A stretch of DNA of 64,000 nt from contig NC_092471.1 of NCBI RefSeq assembly GCF_047495875.1, positions 9,197,001-9,261,000 on the forward strand, read 5' to 3'. Position 1 is the first letter of the stretch. The number at the start of each line of letters is the position of its first letter. Below, piece by piece: positions 1 through 12,799 of the stretch. The DNA comes from Pithys albifrons albifrons (taxonomy: Eukaryota; Chordata; Aves; Passeriformes; Thamnophilidae). The position numbers and the translations under genes were made by a program. The notes below the pieces were generated by a model that worked only from the letters and a program-made list of their open reading frames with translations, did no database searches and was not told the DNA's origin.

Positions 1-500
1 CACTACAGATTCCTACTGTTCATTTGCAAATGATGATATTAAGGCAAACATGAAAAATCCTTGCTGAAAAATGTGCCCAACTGAGTCTGTCAAATACCTG
101 AAGCCAAAAGTTTAAGATTACTCAAGGGTTTTTTAAATCTTGTACGAAGGTTGTAATGAATTTTTATAATAGTATATAGTTTACCTCCAGAAATTTTTCT
201 ATAGTATAGGGAGCCCACGTCTCACTTGTACCTGCAAGCTAAATGAGCCACCTTCAGCTAATACTGGAAAAATACTTAAAACTCTGTGTAAAAAAGAATG
301 ATTTCTTTTTCCACAAGGTTTTAGCAAATGAACCTAAACTTAGACAAACTTCTCCCTTTATTCTATGAAACCCAGCCCAAAGCTGTGATAAAACTTAGAT
401 ATCCCATTTGCAGAGATCTTCATCATTTCTCTTAGCACATCACCTTTTAATTCACCCAAAAGCACTGGTCTCCCACCTACTCTAGCCCAGCAGAGTGAGT

Positions 501-510
501 CCCCCCCCCC
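501..510. repeat. C10 homopolymer
   Basis: An uninterrupted run of ten C residues sits between GAGTGAGT and GGATTACTCC. Pure C runs of this length are uncommon in the rest of the window, and the run is prone to length polymorphism or sequencing error. Confidence 0.9.
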
Positions 511-527
511 GGATTACTCCAGGCACT

Positions 528-584
528 TTGCACTATATTACCCTAAAGAAATCAGAGTATTTGCACTGGATTACCCTAATGAAG
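528..584. repeat. Imperfect 33-bp tandem duplication
   Basis: The block starting TTGCACTATATTACCCTAAA at 528 recurs as TTGCACTGGATTACCCTAAT at 561, a period of 33 bp with a few substitutions. A shorter TTGCAC match at about 598 may be the edge of a third, more decayed unit. It looks like an old local duplication, with no coding sequence involved. Confidence 0.7.
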
Positions 585-1464
585 GCAAGTGAGGGGTTTG
601 CACACTCCCTCTTCATCAAGGTGAATTTCAGCACAGATGATTATCCTGACAGTTCACATTAAAGATATATTATTGACCTCAGCAATGCTCATCTCTCTGC
701 AGGAACCATGGCTATTAATGCAGGAACTAAAATGAAGAAGAAGAGGAAAAAAAAAGTCTTTTGAAATTCATGTCTTATCTTGTAAACACGAATGGATTTC
801 AGGAGCTTTTAAAGGGTGCAACTATTAAAGATCAGTTCTAACAGCTTCAAACAATCCACCATAATGCCGCTCACAAAACCCTTTCAAGACGTTTTTGAAA
901 TTCCTCCTCTTGCATTGTTACAGCCTGTTACTCTGGAAGCTCGATAGGTGGATTTTTGACATAAGGTCAAAAACTCTTTGTGACCAGCTATAGAGGTGGT
1001 TCAAAAGCAAGTAAAATAACCTTCTTTGAAGGTAGTTATCAACTGTGCCCAGCCCAGACAGACTGGATGTACTCAGTGTGCTCTACATAAGTCTTGCTTT
1101 GGAGCCAGTTTTATTCCCCAATTCATTCTCCCACACAATTTTCCCCCTCAACAAACCAAAACAAAAACTAAACAGAGAAACCAGGAAAATAAGTCCTCCC
1201 AAATACCTCTGCATAGCAGAAGATGGCCCAGCCCCACAGCCATGAGGGCACGAGCCATGTGTGGGTCTGCCCACATGGCATCTCCACACACTCTCTTCCC
1301 ATCCACAGTGACCAGTCCCCAGTTCCCTTTTCTATCACCCCACAGTGTCAGTGACTTCAAGCACCAGGTCACTGGCAGCTTTGGAGGAAGAAGAGGAGGA
1401 GGAAAGGATGGATCAAGCCCAGGGCTCACAGATCAGTCTACACAGCTCTGTGAGACAAAACACC

Positions 1465-1632
1465 ACATGGTCCCTGGCCTGGGTCATAGAACAGAAGCTC
1501 TCTCAAACCCACTGTGTGTCTTTGGGCAAATGAATTAGTCTCTGCACACATTTTTCCCAACGTTTCCCCTCTCCATGAGGCACAGAGCACTGATGACCAA
1601 TTGTGGAACAGTGAAATGCATTAACTTTGAGT
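1465..1632 (+). mobile_element. MIR-like CORE-SINE relic
   Basis: The segment from about 1508 reads CCACTGTGTGTCTTTGGGCA, then a TTAGTCTCTGCACA block and a TTTCCCCTCTCC block, in the order found in the MIR/CORE-SINE consensus (a 'tgtgaccttgggcaagtcactt' core followed by 'cctcagtttcccc'). The tail near 1607-1632 also resembles the MIR 3' part ending in a CTTTGAG motif. It is strongly diverged, as expected for an element this old. The assignment is by eye, and the outer borders are uncertain by tens of bases. Confidence 0.55.
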
Positions 1633-2582
1633 ATAGTAGTGCAATGTATTAAGTAGGAAAAAGAAAAGTGTAAAATCCCTGCAAATCACTTCTTATCTCT
1701 CAGAAGTGTGAAATCAGAGGAGCGGGAAATCCTCTCCTGAAATATCTCTGCACTCTATTTGCTTTAATGATTCAATCTTTTGACCACCTTATGGTCCCCC
1801 AAATAAAAATAAATGGCCTCAAACTAAGTGTTGTGCATTGTGCCAAGATTCAAACTTATTTCAGCTGTTATAAAGAAGGAAATCCCTCCTTAGAAGGTGG
1901 GATGACTTAAAAAAGTGCTGACAACACATCAGTGATACTAACAGAAATAACTGTGCTCTGTTTGAGAATTCATGAGGAATATGGAAAGATATGATATCTA
2001 TAGCTCCTTTTTGTTTTAGAGACCATTTCCTACTCAAGCAGATTCTGAAGTGTCATGGTACTTCGAAGCTGGGTTCTTACCAGCATTGGAAAGCAAGGAC
2101 AGCACCAGAACATGGGCAGGCACAGACATGTCATGCGGTTCAGGTACTAAAACAGCAAGAAAATGTATTGCATTAAGTCTTTGAAGTTTCTGTATTTGGG
2201 GACAATCTTGAACTCTTTGCTCTGCTGGAACACACACTAACAGTACTCACATTCAACAGGCACAAACTCCATTAAATCAGGGTAGGAATCTCAAAAACAT
2301 TTACCGTTCCTAGAACCAGTCTGCAATAACATCAGGACCCCTAATACTGGCCAGTCACTTCAAAAGCCCAGGGAGTCAGGGGGTGGAGCACTGCTGAATC
2401 TTGGCTCCTTCCTTCCCTAGGCTGAAAATTTTCTATCATGTTACAGGCCTCAGCCCTGCTTTCAGAAACTATTTTCAACAACCAAACAATGCAGCAAGTC
2501 CATTAAAATACACTCAGCCATAAAGAGCTTGCTTACAATTAAAATCTGCTGCAAATGTTTTGCACTCATTTGCAAGAATCTC

Positions 2583-2622
2583 CCAGTGCTTTACAAATAA
2601 TTCTGCAGACTAACTCCTGAAG
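2583..2622 (-). mobile_element. Possible MIR/CORE-SINE tail
   Basis: The string CAGTGCTTTACAAATAATTC followed by a CTAACTCCT block resembles the reverse complement of the MIR 3' tail ('cagtgctttacaaa...taattcctcacaac'). Only about 40 bp is involved, so chance similarity is possible. Confidence 0.3.
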
Positions 2623-3873
2623 CCTTTGTTTTGCTTTGTTTTCCTTAGGCATCTATCACCAGGATATTTAAGCATCCAACAGTTACAGAAAACACTCAAC
2701 AAGTTATAAAAGGAAAAACTGAGATAAGAAAAACTAACAGCTTGTAGGAGATCTCATAACAAGGAATAAGGATGAAATTCAGTGAGGTAATAGTGTGTGA
2801 ATGGATATGCAAAATATCTGATGCCAGGATGCTGCTAAGCTGGGAACTGCTGGTACCTGCCTCACGTCCCTGAGATATGTCCACTGCAAAACACAGGGTA
2901 GGATGAGGCAATACTCCATAGCAGCTCCTCTTGACTTGCTTTTAAAAGTTACTGTATTTTTCCCATTTTAGACCATAAAACTGAGTTTGCAGCCTACAGA
3001 ACTAGTGCTGGGTAACACAAGTCTGCCCTGTCCAACCTATTGGCTTGGCCCAGGAAGAGCTGCCCAACACCTTTGACAATGAGAAGGACCAGAGCAACAC
3101 CCAATGCCATGTCCATGTCCCTGCTGTGTCCTGCTGGCTCTGTCTGGCCTTTCTCTGCAGCTTATTGCAGCTAAACTGAGACCTCTTTTTGAGCAGAGAT
3201 CCAGTTGTGAGCTCCTGGGCTACTTCTCATTCCAGTTTACAGATCTGGACAGCACTTCCTTAGAATTGGGCTTGACCAGCTCATTCCCCACAGTACCAAC
3301 TCTGCAGCAGTGAAAAACAGCTGTACATTAAAGCACCTCACTCTGCAGGTAGTGGGGACACGGTGACCTGCCAGATGTGCCCCCCCTGCAACATCTGGGC
3401 AGCAGCTCCCTGACCCATTCTGACACAAGACGGGTAAGTCAGACCATGAAGCTTCTCTGTAATGACCCACAAGCCAAAACTCCGCAACAGATGGTGGAGC
3501 TGAATGGACCCAGCAGTTCAGCTGTCCAGGAAAGACTACATGGCATGGGTTGGACTAACACCTCTCACCAGCAGTGCCACAGCCAGAGACCACTGTCTGC
3601 TTCATTCCCTCTTCCCTTCACTTGCAGTGAAACATTTGGCTGCTGCTCCTAAACCAAATGGGGGAAAGGCAGAGAGTGAAGGTGGTTCATAAGAGGAACA
3701 TGCAATTAAAACGTTCAGAAAAAAATAGCTATTAAAATTGTCTAGGAAATTATTCATGTTTATTGACTACTTTGGTCATTCAGACTTTGGGCATTCTTGT
3801 GAATATGCACTTGATTTTAACACTACTATCAGTAGGTTTTAAAACTATGGCTTCCTTAATTGCCAAGAATAAA

Positions 3874-3901
3874 TTAAAAGCTTGGAATGAAAAGCTTTTA
3901 A
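3874..3901. repeat. 10-bp perfect hairpin, AT-rich
   Basis: TTAAAAGCTT (3874-3883) is followed after an 8-base spacer by its exact reverse complement AAGCTTTTAA (3892-3901). It carries two HindIII-type AAGCTT cores and lies inside an AT-rich block. No function is implied. Confidence 0.8.
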
Positions 3902-4230
3902 ATTAAACATACAACCATCTAAACCCCCCAGAAAATGTATATAATTTAATATAATAGCACTGAAATAGCATTTCCTTTGCTCAAGTTGGTACTTACAAAT
4001 CTAGATGGGTATAAAGGTTTCATTATCTAAATGATATGCTAACACTTTGAATTTCACAAATTATATGTTAGCAGTAGCTTCTATTGTACTGTAACTCATT
4101 TCAGTATGAAACCACCTTGTACAGAAACCAGCAGTGGAATTTCAATTATTTCTGGGAAGCATCACGTAATTCCTAAAGTATGATTAAGTTTAATTTGATG
4201 CATTAAAAATAATCAATATTTAATTTTTGC

Positions 4231-4310
4231 TTAGCACTTCACAAGTGTTCTTCCTGGGGGTTTCCCAAAGAATTTTCATTAGCTAACGAGGCAATTCTAC
4301 CATGAGAACA
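4231..4310 (-). mobile_element. Possible MIR/CORE-SINE tail in AT-rich block
   Basis: The order TTAGCACTTCACAAGTG, then TTTCCCAAAGAATTTTC, then ATTAGCTAACGAGGCAA resembles the reverse complement of a CORE-SINE 3' region ('agcacttcaca..., cccaaagcgctttaca, cattagctaatgagg'). Divergence is high and the call rests on motif order only. Confidence 0.35.
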
Positions 4311-7300
4311 TTAGTCATTACAGCAGTTTAAGTAGTAAAGAAGCATCTAAATTAATACTGATCTTAACAGTTATTTTTGTCAAACAGATGGCCTATTGTT
4401 CATGTCCCCACTTTCCTGACTTCTTAATTGCTAAGGTACATGCTAGTACTAATTGTACAGTACTAGTAACCTCTACAGTAATAAAGAGGTCAAAGCTGCT
4501 TTCAGTTCAGTATTGGTTCTTATGGCTGAGCTTAATGAATCATCTACCAGACACAGCACAGCTTTATATTAAACAACAAACACAGAGAGTAGAAAAACAA
4601 TTTCCTTGTCCTAACATACCAAAAGACACAACTCTGCAAGGAGAGAGGCTTGTCTGAGCTCTGAACAGGGCTCTGGCAGCTGAGGTGATCAGTATCACTG
4701 AAATTTGGGGTTTTCAGGTCCTATATCTTGTTCCTTTGCTCCTTCATGGTTGGCAGAGAGCGATTGTGACCATACATATCTTCTCCTGCTGTGTCATAGG
4801 GACTGACTTGGCCATCATCGTATCAGCTCATGACAGAAGGAAAACGAGTTTATTGGACATAAAGGATTCATATTTGAAAATACTGTTGCACTGGCGCTGT
4901 ACTTAAAACACTTGCCACTTGTAAACCAAGCACTAGAAGAAAAAGCAGTTAAAAAGCTTCCCTGAGAAGCTCAGAAGTGAGTAGAAACAACAACAGAAAT
5001 AGATGCTAAAAGCAACAAGTCTCTAAGGCTACTCCAGCACAGGGGCACTTGACCAGAGATGCCCTTTGCAGTGAATTTTCCTACCTGAGCCACGCTGGTC
5101 GCAGAGCTCTGCAGCTGCCCACAGCCATCCCCAGCATCGGGCTGCTGCCAGCACCACTCAGTGCAGACATTGTTTGCACCATGCCAGAGCAGCAGTGCTA
5201 GGTTTAAAATGTGAGGCAACTTTCAGAGACACACACATTTGCAATTCATGACTTCTTTTCACAGGCATGGCTGCTTTTCAAAGAGGTTGAAAAACCAGAT
5301 GTGAAAAATAAGATTGCTAAAAACATTTGGCAACTTACTAAAGGGGTGCATGTTCCCAGGGTAATTTTCAACAGCAGAGCACAACAAACACATGAGAAAA
5401 TGTTTTCAGGGCAAGGGGGAAAGGCTTTGAAAATTTAGCATCATAGGAGAATGAAATATAATGTTTTCTTTATGTGATTTGGTTTTTCCATTAAGCATTT
5501 TTGTCTATCTCCATGTAACCAATTTTGAGAAGTTTAAATTCTTATTTTCTAGGGGGAAAGGATCAATCTCAGTTGCATGTGATTTCAGTTCTGAGTCCTG
5601 ATTACACTGTCTTGCCTCACTCCTAGAAGATTAGGCACCATAACATACAGTCACAATACCACAAATAAGAACAATATGAAAAACATAGTTACTATTAATA
5701 TGAAGTGATTTGTAAATTGGTAGTAGAACAGGAGCAGCAATGCAAAAAGCAAGGACAGAAATCAACCTCTGACAGCACTTGCTGTCAACATAATCCTACT
5801 TGACCAATCTACTAGGCAATAATGATTTCAAGTACCATGAGATTAAACAGACTCCACTTGTCTGGGCAATCCATACTGCCTCTATTTGCCAACTCAATAT
5901 TTTGCCTAACTTTTCTTTCTCTAGATTTTTTTTTCCTGAAACATCAAACTCAACACGGAAAAGCATTCTACAATGCAAAACAGAGTGGTACGACATCTGG
6001 TGAAGAGCCTGGAAGGGTTCCTGAGGGGTTGGCAATCTCCTGACACCTACTCCTACAAAACACTGTTGCCCACAGCAGCAGCGGAGAACAGGTCCCAGGC
6101 AGGCTCTGGGTATGGGACAGGCAGAGAAGAGGTGAGAGCTGCACCCACAGCACTGCTCAAAACTCTGAGCTCATAGAGCCAGCAACCAGCTGCATTTGTG
6201 GGGCCCTCAGCCAAGGCGAGAGCAGGAGCCACCACTCGGACTCTCCTCCTCCTGGGAAGGGATCTGCCTGAGCACGAGGAGGTTGGAGCTGAGCCTGGGG
6301 AAAGGTGCAGGAGCTGCCAGCTCCCTGCTCAGTGCCAGTGGGGATGCTGAGCACCCTCTGTGAGCATGGCTGCTCCCCAGTGCTTTGAAAAAAAGAAAAT
6401 ACTACAGGTGGCACTCACGACAAAGGAAGGACATCAACTAGAAACAACGATGGCAAACCAAAACCAAACCCAAACTGCTGTTTACAGTCAAGCTACAAAG
6501 GCCTCTCTCCTAGACAGTGTTACTTGTGTTATGCTGTTAATGAAGTCACACCTGGCAATGCAGTACAAAATAATCAATTGCCCACAGCAAAATGCAGTGA
6601 GGGCTTTTACACCAGTGGATATAAACTGGCAGAACATCACTGCCATCTCTGTGGGCCCACCTGTTCACACAGAACTGAAGACAGAAAACCACGAAAGCAA
6701 ACACAGATACACACAAAATGCACAAGAAGAGACACAATCCATGTGCTGTGGTGACCCCGTCGGGGCTGGCTTGCCTTGAACTTCATGCACAAGGGATAAA
6801 CACTTGGCATTTACAGAACAGCCTGAAATGGTATTGCTCTCTAGAGGTATTTTGTGTGCCAATTAAATATTCTAAGTTTACATCAAGGTTATTGTCACCT
6901 ATTTAATGGCTCATTGATTTTAGAAGCCATACCACTCTTCTATTTCCTTTCTGTTGAGTTATAGTAATGACTAACCATAAAATTTAGATAACATGCTGAA
7001 ATGTGATTTTAAAACATCTGTGCATTTGACATCCCTACTTTTAAATGAGAGAGGAGCTAGTAACCCCCTGCCTTACCCCACATCACTGCCTTTGGCCTAT
7101 GTGATTCTAAAGACAGAGAAAGAGAAACTGGATTACACTGAGCATGATTTTAAAAATAAAAGTAAATGTAAAATCTTAGAAACTCTCTAAATTTTCTTCT
7201 CTGGTCCTTTGAAGCCCTATGTAAATACACAATCAAAGAGTCCAGTGGTTTTTCTACCTGTAGAGTTGGTTCCCATGGAAAGGTTTCAGACTCAGATGCC

Positions 7301-9681
7301 TCAAAAACCTAGCACACCAAAGCATTTCTGTGCCTATCTCCGAACACCTCCTTCACACCAGACCAAAAATCGCTGCACTGTAACATTTTCCATCAAATGA
7401 ACAAATGCTCATCTGACTTTTACAGCATCAGATCTACTTCCACATTCTTATTTAGAAAAAATGGAAAATATCTGGAAAATGCAAACCAAGTACCCCTTCT
7501 CTGCATTTATCCAGCAGCAGGCTTCAATTCTTTATTTCAAGTAGACATTATTAAATCCACTAAACTTCTAATAAAATATTTTAAAGAAAAATGAGAGAAA
7601 TAAAACTCTGAAGAACACAGTGGAAGTTTACTCAAATATTCCAACAGACTAAAAAACAGATTTTATTTACCAAAGAAAAGTTCTTAGAGTTTTTTAATCT
7701 TACACAGGGTCCAAAAAAATTAAAAACCTGAAAAAGCTTTCTCTCCATAATAGAAAAATTGTCCTTTTAAGCCAGGTAAGGAAATTTCAACCCTTGATTC
7801 CCATTTTCTCTTGGTCTTCTTCCTTATGTCCTATGGAATCCTTGTTTTCAAGTATTTGAATCAAGAATAATTTGAGTTTTGTGGGCTGTGCAGAGGCATC
7901 CTGCCCCTGTTTCTTCACAGCACTATCTATATACCCTCTCCCCCATTCAGTAGGATTGCAGAAGTTCAGGTTTTCAGCTACAATTTTATCCAGTGTAGAA
8001 AACCCCCTAAAAGTGTATTGCACCCCACTAGATGGGAGATCACCTGATTTTGGACATGCTGAAACCACAGGGCCACTTTTTCCCTGTTAAGAAGACTTTT
8101 TTTTACAGAATTATGGCCTGACATTCTCTCAGAACAATCACATACAGCACTGCATGTAACATCTCACCCAGCAAACAGAGTCATTCCCCAGCAGACACTG
8201 CAAACAACACACAGGTAACACACCATCACTTCACCATCCACCTTTTTGCTTACACTTATCTTACATTACTGCTTTCACTCTGCAATAATCTCAGTATTTA
8301 TGTTTTAAAAATAAGGATCTTTTTGCCCATGGTTACCTTTGCATATCCTTGTTCAGATAAACTACCCTTTTTCCTTAACTCCCAGTATTTCTATTGCTAG
8401 GGAACATGGGTGACCTGTGGGCATCTGGCCAAACATCTCTGGACTCTTTCCCAACTCCCACCGTGTTGTTTGGGGCACTCTCTCAATGGGTTTCCTGTAA
8501 TTGTTCTCACAACTTCATCAGTCCCACAAAAATTTACTTGTAAAATTTCATTTTAGCAGCAATTAGTAGATTCAAATGATTATTTCAAAATGCTCTGTGG
8601 GTCTCTGCACCTTGTTTTGCTTTGTCTCCTCCCAGCACCCAGGACTGCAAACCACCTACACACAATCCCTCCGACACAATCTGTGAGCAGTTCTGCAGAC
8701 CATCAGTTCAGAGTGTTGCCTACCTCACACCCCAGCTCAGACTGAAATGTGTCAGCCACTCACACCATAAACCCTTCACAACCTACATGTGGCCCCCACC
8801 ACAGACAAAACTCACAAATGAGCTACAGGCCAAAACCTGCTCATTTAATGAACCTCCTGAATGTTCTTGAATGAAACTTAGAAGAACACAGTTTCATTTG
8901 TCAGGCATTTCACATGTCCCAACCAAAACCATTTGATAAATGACTAATAATTCTAAGCAGCATTAAAAATTCATCTTGATTGTGATTATTACTGATTAGG
9001 TACTACTCAATCTTCACACTTCAGTATATCTGTGAACCAGAAGATGAGTGGAGCGCCCATTGCCTATGGCAACATTAACACACACTCCAGCCACAGTAAC
9101 AAACGTAGTTCTAACTTGACACATAACACAGTTTCAAACAACTGGGATTCATTACTTCCATAAAATTTTTCATTCATATTCAAAAATCCAAAATTATTTT
9201 TGAGCCTTTCTTAGGCCCTCTAGCTCTATCCCTTCTAAAGCAGCGAGCCAGTTCCTATTCCATTTTCACGTTCCCCATAGGCACACCTCAGTTCTCCTGT
9301 TTCCAGGCTCATGGTTGAAAATATTTGGATTCATTCTTTGCCCTTCCTTTATTCTTCTGATGTGACTGGTATGTTGTAACTTCTGGAACTAATCTCAGGT
9401 TTAAAGCCTTGAAGCTACCAGCAAGGAAACCTATGACTTGCAATCTCCAAAACAACTGAAAGGCCAAGGACTGACAACTCCATGTAATCCAGGAACTTCA
9501 CTGCTGCCAAAAGAGCTGACACCACTGCAAAAATAGCATTCATGAAGTGTACAAACAAAACAATGGCACACTTCACAGCAAATAAAAGCAGAGGATGTGG
9601 TCCCCATCCCTGCACACATGTCCACATTGCATGTTGGTCAAGGGCTGCATTCAGGTTATGAGAGTGAAGGCCCACAAAAGA

Positions 9682-10250
9682 CACAGAATCACAGCATGGT
9701 TGAGATTGGAAGGGATCTCTGGAGATCACTGTTCCAACCTCCCTGCTCAAGCAGGGTCACCTAGAGCAGCTTGTCCAGGACTGTCTCCAGATGGCATTTG
9801 AGTATCCGCAGGGATGGATCCTCCACAACTTCTCTGGGCAGTCTGTGCCAGTGCTCTGTCACCCTCACACTAAAAAAGTGTTTCCTGATGTTCTGAAGGA
9901 ACCTCCTGTGTTTCAGTTTGTGTCTATTGCCTCTGGGCATCACTGGAAGGAGTCTGGCTCCACCCTCTTAGCAACTTCCCTTTAGGTATTTACACACATT
10001 GATAAGATCTTCCTGACCCCTCCCTTCTGCAGCCTAAACCAGTGCTGTTCCTTCTGACCAGTGCTGAGTAGAGGAAAAGAATCACCTCCTGCAACCTGCT
10101 GGCAATGCTTCTCCTAATGTAGCCCAGGAGGCCACTGGCCTTCTTTGTGGCAAGGGCACTTTTGCTGGCTCGTAGTCAAGTTGGTGTTCACCAGGACTGC
10201 CAGACCTTCTTTTGCAAAGCTGCTCTCCAGCTGGGCAGCATGAAGTGATG
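9682..10250 (-). mobile_element. CR1 LINE, 5'-truncated 3' end
   Basis: Read on the minus strand, this is the end of CR1 ORF2 plus its 3' UTR. It finishes with CAACCATGCTGTGATTCTGT at 9683, the CR1-type tail. The minus-strand frame at 9761-9943 carries the CR1 ORF2 C-terminal signature with residues such as FFSVRVTEHWHRLPREVVE, followed by a PSLRILKCHLE block. Upstream ORF2 sequence to about 10240 is recognisable but frame-shifted. The copy is a dead fragment of about 0.57 kb from an element usually several kb long, typical of CR1 5' truncation. The 5' border between 10240 and 10300 is not sharp. Confidence 0.93.
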
Positions 10251-11303
10251 GATGAGTAAGGCTGAGCTCAAGGCTTTTACACATGAAGGGGTGCACAGTC
10301 CACACACTGCAAATGAGCATTTAGTTCAAAAGCAAATATTTCATTTTGCTCATAGCCCCTGACCCAGATGGTCAGGGCAACAATGGTCCCAGTTTACTGA
10401 ATCACTTGCAACTTTGGTAAGACTTGTTGTAAGCTCTTTACCAGACACTGCTTGCCTGCCTTTAAATGTGTATGCAGCCAAAATACTTGTTCATGTTGAT
10501 GAGAAAATACTACTACTGTATTTGTTGAATATTGGTCTTTCATTACCTACTGTACATCATGTAGATAAAACTGCATCCTCTGTGAACAAACTTCTTTGCA
10601 AATGTGAAATCAAAGCAAACATCATTAAGGTGAAACACAGCTGATAGTGCAACATTAATTTCACTGCAAGGAAGAGGTTCAAATCTTGTTATTTGATTTT
10701 CTCTGAATCATAGTACCTATCTACTAAACCTAGGATCAAATCATTTTTCCAATTCTGTACTGGTAAAACACAGTAGCACATAATAGCATGATGTTGCTGT
10801 ATTATTAAAAAGAGGGTCAGTATTTCAGTAACATTTTTGTCATCAATAAGGTTACTCAGCAGTCAAGAGCATAAGCTGAACATCCTGTGACTCCAAAATG
10901 TTAAAACATATCATTCCAATCATTCCACTCCCTGCTAAGTACCACTGTAACTTAGATTGCAATGTCAGCTGCCTATATAAGGATTATGTAAGCCAGGGAA
11001 AAAATAGCATGAACATCTAACTGCAAGTCAGCATGAAAATAAATGACTCAAACATGAAAGAATTCAGATTTTGAGATTGGCACTGCAGGTCACGTTTGGA
11101 TCCATTTCTGTGCAAAACCCCACATGTTTATTACCAAACAAAAACCCACTAGCATTAGCTTCTGCAAAGAACAGATGTATTTCACTGAAATATTCAGCAC
11201 CCAGATTGCGGTGTCATACAAGATGGGAATATTAGGGATATTATGAACAGAGAATAAAGTTTTGGTAGCTCATTACACAATTACAGTGCTTTACATTTTG
11301 TCC

Positions 11304-11317
11304 AAAAAAAAAAAAAA
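11304..11317. repeat. A14 homopolymer
   Basis: An uninterrupted run of 14 A residues follows TTTTGTCC. There is no recognisable retroelement body directly upstream, so it is listed as a simple repeat rather than a poly(A) tail. Confidence 0.9.
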
Positions 11318-11822
11318 GCTCTGCGTAAATGAAAGCAGTCAAAGGATGGCCAACACAAAAAATAACAATTGGAAATCCTGCAGTTATTAAGTTTTAAAAA
11401 ATGTAGATAAATTTGTTTTAAGAAGAAATTGTTTTCAAGTGGCATGGCATACTCAAGCCACAGTACAGAAAAGACAAAGAACATGGTTGCTTTCTCTGTC
11501 ATAAAACACTAGATGCTATAAATGCTTATATAAAAAGAAAATTTGAATGAGACAGAAGGCTGCTTAAAAAGCTCCAAATCTTTAGGATTAACCTATGAAG
11601 AAAGTTATCAACTGTTCCATTTTACCTTCTCAGTAAATACATTACTTTTGAGAAGGGAAAGCAGAATTCTATGAAAATATTACCAGTGGTCCCAATCTTC
11701 TTACCACTTTAGTACTCGACATTTCTTTCTCATGGAAATTATGCCATTAAACAATATACTTGTCAGTCAAAGTACCACTGTATTTAAATGTTTTCAGAAC
11801 TGGAGGTTCTCAAGAACAACTG

Positions 11823-11866
11823 TAACTATAAATATATTCATATATTTACATTTAACTATAAATATA
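11823..11866. repeat. 14-bp direct repeat, 30-bp period
   Basis: TAACTATAAATATA occurs at 11823-11836 and exactly again at 11853-11866, separated by an AT-rich spacer. This is low-complexity AT sequence with a short local duplication. Confidence 0.8.
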
Positions 11867-12799
11867 AGGTTCTGAGCCAGGTGGGAATCACTGCTGAACC
11901 TTCCCAACAGCAACAATGTACCCCAAAGCAACAAACTGGCTGGCAGTGGAGACACAGGAAGGTTGAAAGAGGGTGAGAAAAGTGCATTGAAACCTTTTTG
12001 CCAGGAGCAGACCAAGGGAAAAATAATGGGACAAGGAAGATGAGATTAAGGCACTGGAACTTAACAGAGGTGGGGACGGATGGAAAGACTGAGAAGTGAT
12101 GCCTTTGTGCTTCAATATTTGTTCAGGCAAACACCAGGTGTTTACAGAAAGTCTAATGGCTGCACTCAGAACTTGGATTAACCTTGTCCCCTAGAACAGT
12201 TTGACACTATCATTCACCAAACCCATCAAGTCAGACTAAGTAGCTACACTGGCTGTAAGTCAGATGGTCAAGCAGGGGTTAACAAGCAGGAGGGGAGAGA
12301 AAAGTGGAAACTGGAGAACTGAGGTGGACTCTGAAGGGAGCAGAGTTGCAGTAAACAGATTTGAACAAGATATTCAAGTTTTTAATGTTGTTATGAGCTA
12401 ATGAAAATCTAATGGGTAGTTCACTGACAGCAATGTAAATCCTTCCAAGAATGAGGAGAAACAGAGAGAATAATTTACTCTGAGTTGTAAATCAGCGAGT
12501 AGTTTTCTTATTAATCTGCTGGTTTGGTTTTTTTTAAATGTCTTGCTCTTCTGATCACTACTGTGGGGGGACAACTCCTTCAAGGGGTATTTGGGACCTG
12601 GGGACTTCCCAGCTACAGGTAGATGGACCCATCTTTCCAAGAGCTGGAGTGTATGACACAAGATAGGCAAAGGCATATTTGGGGAGTAACAATAAAGGAA
12701 AATAGCTGAATAAAGCCTAGCACTATTAGCACTTTAGGGGCCTAAATGACATGTAATGCTAAACACATTATTAGCTTCTCAGAGAATTGGTAAGGCAGG

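Larger units (their letters stand above)
1..1464. other. Non-coding, AT-rich, no gene seen
   Basis: I see no supported gene in this stretch. Reading frames between 1026 and 1538 on both strands are short, overlap one another and run into the MIR-like relic that follows, so I treat them as chance. Local features are a C10 run at 501-510, an imperfect 33-bp tandem duplication from 528, a purine-only tract at 733-756 and another GA-rich tract at 1384-1408. Confidence 0.7.
1633..9681. other. Non-coding, mostly unique sequence
   Basis: No gene can be supported here. The many 60-140-codon frames have no recognisable domains, overlap in several frames and share no splice context. The sequence alternates between AT-rich blocks (3700-4340 is the clearest) and somewhat GC-richer blocks (3090-3640, 6060-6360). 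Weak MIR-tail resemblance is noted at 2583-2622 and 4231-4310. Nothing else in this stretch is identified. Confidence 0.65.
10251..12799. other. Non-coding, no gene seen
   Basis: AT-rich sequence without a supportable reading frame. It contains an A14 run at 11304-11317 and a 14-bp direct repeat at 11823-11866. I recognise no transposable element in the rest. Confidence 0.65.

Noticed and set aside
1026..1538. 170-codon plus-strand frame as a gene
   Set aside because: No recognisable domain; it overlaps open frames on both strands and runs into a MIR-like relic.
9415..9750. 111-codon minus-strand frame as a gene
   Set aside because: Its first part lies within the CR1 3' end and it has no recognisable domain.
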